A stretch of DNA of 64,000 bases from Gemmatimonadota bacterium (GTDB lineage: Bacteria; Gemmatimonadota; Gemmatimonadetes; Longimicrobiales; Gaopeijiaceae), in NCBI GenBank assembly GCA_022560615.1, contig JADFSR010000002.1, positions 158,651-222,650 on the forward strand, written 5' to 3'. Shown in pieces: positions 62,021 through 64,000 of this stretch (positions within the stretch are counted from its first letter, which is position 1; each line of letters starts with the position of its first letter). The position numbers were made by a program, and so were the translations under genes. The notes below the pieces were generated by a model, which had not been told where the DNA came from, ran no database searches, and saw only the letters and a program-made list of their open reading frames with translations.

Positions 62021-63229
62021 GTGAGCAAGCGACCTCGGCACGAGCTTGCCGAGGTCCTCCAGAAGTGCCGCGAAGCGCCGCACTCCGAGCGAGTGGTCCC
62101 CGCCTGGAGCTGGGAGCAACGTGCGGTCGTCGATGCGATCACCGCCTGCCGGACTGCACACCTGGGTGGTCACGTCGAGGAATGCGACAGCTGCGGACAC
62201 CAGAGGATCTCGTACAACTCGTGCCGCAACCGTCACTGTCCGAAGTGTCAGGGTAGTGCCCAGGCGGACTGGCTCGAGGCACGCCAGGCCGAGGTGTTGC
62301 CTGTGCCCTACGCGCACGTCGTCTTCACGGTGCCGCAGACCCTCGCACCGTTGGCGCTCCAGAACCCACGCGTCGTCTACAGTCTCCTGCTTCGTACTGT
62401 GGGTCGAACGCTCCAGGAAGTCGCCCTGAATCCGAAACATCTCGGCGCTCGGATCGGGTTCTTCGCCGTCTTGCATACCTGGGGCCAGACGCTGGTCCAT
62501 CATCCGCACGTCCACTGCGTCGTCCCAGCGGGCGGCCTAGCGGAAGACGACCGTACATGGCGTCGGTGTCGGTCAGGGTTCTTCCTGCCGGTACGTGTGC
62601 TCAGTCGTTTGTTTCGGGGAAAGTTCATCGCAGGGCTTTGGGATGCGTTTCAGGACGGGAGCCTCGAGCTGCACGGTTCGCTTGCCCGCTACCGCTCACG
62701 CGCGGCGTTCGCGCGCTACCTCAAAGCGGCTTGCCGGACCGAGTGGATCGTCTACGCCAAGCCGCCCTTCGACGGGCCCAAGCGCGTTCTGGAATACCTG
62801 GCACGCTACACGCACCGAGTCGCGATCTCGAACCATCGTCTGCTCCACGTAGACGACCAGTCGGTGCGCTTCCGCTACAAGGACTACCGAGGTCGCCGGG
62901 CCCGGACTCTCACGCTTCCCCTCCACGAGTTCGCCCGCCGCTTCCTGCTGCACGTGCTACCCAAGGGCTTCGTGCGTATCCGCTACTACGGGATCTTCGC
63001 CAACGCCAGCCGCGCCCGACTGCTCGCGTGCTCTCGCGAGGCGCTCGGGCAGCCGCCAGTCGCCGTGCAACCACAGCCCGGATCCGTCGATGGCGATGAG
63101 ATCTTCCTCGATCTCCGGCCTCGTGATCTGCACATCTGTCCCAGCTGTAGGCAGGGCCTGCTACGGTGTGTGCAGGTCCTCGAGCGACCTCCTCCTCCCA
63201 ACCCATCCTATCGCCGTGTCGCATCCTGA
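62021..63229 (+). CDS. IS91-family HUH transposase
   Basis: 402 residues; the GTG follows the recombinase stop with no gap. The N-terminal zinc-binding domain has CDSCGHQR and CRNRHCPKCQ. The HUH site is HHPHVHCVVPAGG, and the tyrosine region is YLARYTHRVAISNHR with YYGIFAN downstream. A further Cys pair (CPSCRQG) is near the end. It should nick one strand and move by rolling-circle copying. It appears intact. Confidence 0.93.
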   Translation: MSKRPRHELAEVLQKCREAPHSERVVPAWSWEQRAVVDAITACRTAHLGGHVEECDSCGHQRISYNSCRNRHCPKCQGSAQADWLEARQAEVLPVPYAHVVFTVPQTLAPLALQNPRVVYSLLLRTVGRTLQEVALNPKHLGARIGFFAVLHTWGQTLVHHPHVHCVVPAGGLAEDDRTWRRCRSGFFLPVRVLSRLFRGKFIAGLWDAFQDGSLELHGSLARYRSRAAFARYLKAACRTEWIVYAKPPFDGPKRVLEYLARYTHRVAISNHRLLHVDDQSVRFRYKDYRGRRARTLTLPLHEFARRFLLHVLPKGFVRIRYYGIFANASRARLLACSREALGQPPVAVQPQPGSVDGDEIFLDLRPRDLHICPSCRQGLLRCVQVLERPPPPNPSYRRVAS

Positions 63230-63413
63230 TACGTGGCCGTTCGTGAGCGGCGGCGCTGGACCCGGCTGTGTCTACGTCGCCCGCAGCCCGTTCAACGCTT
63301 CCCACATCGTCGTGCCGGAGTCCTGTGCTTCTCTCTGCGGTGGCTTTGTCCGGCCATCTCGCCTGCCTCAGGCTATCCCGACGCAGTTCGACGACCTCCA
63401 TATCTCCATAGCC

Positions 63414-63446
63414 CCACCCACCGCGTAGCGGCTTCGTTCAACGGAT
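63414..63446 (-). repeat. Right inverted repeat of the IS91-like element
   Basis: Reverse complement of the left end with two mismatches. Its outer part GTTCAAC (63436-63442) is also the first core (R'') of the attC-like site, so the two structures share bases. Confidence 0.85.
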
Positions 63447-63523
63447 CCTTTCCGCACTCGCATGAGCCTCGCCTTCCGACCCGCCATCCTGTAGAGTGCG
63501 GAAACAATCCTTGTTTGTTACAG
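63436..63523 (+). other. Compact attC-like site
   Basis: 88 bp with the full attC layout: R'' GTTCAAC (63436-63442, fits RYYYAAC), L'' TTTCCGCACTC (63449-63459), loop, L' GAGTGCGGAAA (63494-63504, perfect 11-bp complement) and R' GTTACAG (63517-63523). Length and spacing match integron attC sites. By the cassette rule, R'' should pair with the start of its own cassette; the only GTTGAAC upstream is the left end of the IS91-like element. Confidence 0.6.
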
Positions 63524-63844
63524 GACATCCCAAATGAAGACATGTGGGGAGGGTGGGGAGCGGAGTCGAGCGCCAAGCTGAATCACGGCGCGTCAAAAAG
63601 AAGAAGGGTTGGAGGCGTCGACGCGCGATCCATCGTCCGAGCGCTGAATTCCTAGATCAGGCACAATCTGAGTTCAGGTTCCTCGCAAATCATTGATCGC
63701 GCGTGACGCTACCTTCGTCACTGGCCGCGCCCTCGTGGCCCGAAACTGCGTTCCCGGCATCTCAACGTTCACTCGCCGCGCTCGACTCCTGTCGCCGCAC
63801 TCCTTCGGCGGGCAGGGTGGTGAGCGTTCGTGGATTGGCACATC
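63518..63844 (+). other. Small cassette-like segment without recognisable gene
   Basis: It begins TTACAGGA, directly after the G of the compact site, and ends at TCCTGTAAC (63845-63853), the exact complement of GTTACAGGA at 63517-63525, as in an integron gene cassette. I find no convincing gene on either strand; short frames here lack a good start and a sensible composition. Non-coding cassettes of this size are known. Confidence 0.45.
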
Positions 63845-64000
63845 CTGTAACGCTGCTCTCCCGCTCGGGCCCTCAGGTACACTTCGCTGATTCAGCTGGT
63901 AAGGTGTACCATGCACCTAGGGCCCGGCCGCTTCGCGGACACTGCGCCCAGCATACGTACGATCGGGATGTATTCATACGTATATGTCGCTGGGCTCCGC
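63845..64000 (+). other. attC-like recombination site, copy 3 (long form, cut by window end)
   Basis: It starts TCCTGTAACGC and contains CTCCCGCTCGGGCCCTCAG, the GCTGATTCAGC centre and GGGCCCGG of copies 1 and 2, in the opposite orientation to them. It also shares ATACGTA and GATCG/CGATC blocks with copy 1. The last bases (GCTGGGCTCCGC) match the inner part of copy 1, so the missing end should read GTCGGGAGCG and end in a GTT core just outside the window. Confidence 0.55.

Larger units (their letters stand above)
61030..63446 (+). mobile_element. IS91-like element with tyrosine recombinase and inverted ends
   Basis: A 2.4-kb unit with two back-to-back genes (recombinase, then HUH transposase) bounded by 33-bp inverted repeats with two mismatches. 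IS91-family elements that carry an extra integrase-like gene are known; long terminal inverted repeats are not typical of IS91. Each end contains GTTGAAC, which includes the GAAC/GTTC tetranucleotide next to which IS91 elements insert. The right end is at the same time the start of a compact attC-like site. Confidence 0.75.

Noticed and set aside
60230..63410. CCATATCTCCATA at both 60230 and 63398 as a target-site duplication
   Set aside because: The second copy lies inside the element, internal to its right inverted repeat, so it cannot be a target duplication; probably chance similarity of AT-rich text.
1..64000. CRISPR arrays, rRNA or tRNA genes
   Set aside because: No regularly spaced repeats of CRISPR type, no rRNA-like stretches and no tRNA cloverleaf were noticed by reading; a covariance search would be needed to exclude a divergent tRNA.

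Overview
The window is high-GC DNA from a Gram-negative bacterium, most likely a Gemmatimonadota member. This is an inference from content: four large MacB/FtsX-type orphan permeases of the ADOP kind (three paired with PadR regulators), TonB-dependent receptors paired with GLPGLI and DUF4249 proteins, many exported enzymes (Sec and Tat), a DUF2723 membrane protein and quinoprotein dehydrogenases. I see no rRNA, tRNA or CRISPR array.

Layout. 1-8.0 kb: the end of a rhodanese gene, a reverse alpha/beta hydrolase, then a forward run of exported RidA, Tat-exported class V aminotransferase, DUF2723 protein, MoeB-rhodanese and type II NADH dehydrogenase. 8.1-22.2 kb: mostly housekeeping and single genes (outer-membrane barrel, CGNR regulator, alkyltransferase-like protein, DinB/YfiT-type transferase, tyrS, ADOP permease, aldose dehydrogenase, lepB, GNAT, acyl-CoA oxidase, purE, MetX-like hydrolase). 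22.3-28.5 kb: two convergent PadR-ADOP pairs. 28.6-34.2 kb: a reverse operon TPR protein, J-domain protein, GrpE, DnaK, a self-contained second Hsp70 system.

34.2-38.5 kb is an accessory island of decayed genes and toxin-antitoxin modules separated by long palindromic sites that behave like integron attC sites. The ends of the intervening segments are complementary as expected for gene cassettes, and the gene 3' ends abut the sites. 38.6-43.6 kb holds a Tat-exported thiamine-diphosphate enzyme, a small unknown protein, a cytochrome c and a PQQ alcohol dehydrogenase, apparently one periplasmic oxidation module. 43.7-49.3 kb holds a 1335-residue chimeric regulator: SARP/BTAD DNA-binding region, STAND ATPase, one membrane segment, beta-propeller, Ig-like and lectin-like domains. 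Its own promoter and that of the next gene (a HAF-repeat lipoprotein) carry the same site with 11-bp-periodic direct repeats exactly 8 bp from a -10 box, the known SARP geometry. 49.7-56.8 kb has two convergent TonB-receptor modules, all four proteins carrying Arg-Gly-rich inserts. 57.2-60.2 kb is a third PadR-ADOP pair.

60.2-64 kb is a second accessory stretch: a vapBC pair, an IS91-like element (tyrosine recombinase plus HUH transposase) with 33-bp inverted ends, a compact attC-like site fused to its right end, a small cassette without a recognisable gene, and at the window end a third copy of the long attC-like repeat. No integron integrase is visible, so both islands resemble attC clusters lacking an integrase (CALIN-like). 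The best candidates for new biology are the membrane-spanning SARP circuit, the attC/IS91 association and the alternative Hsp70 operon.
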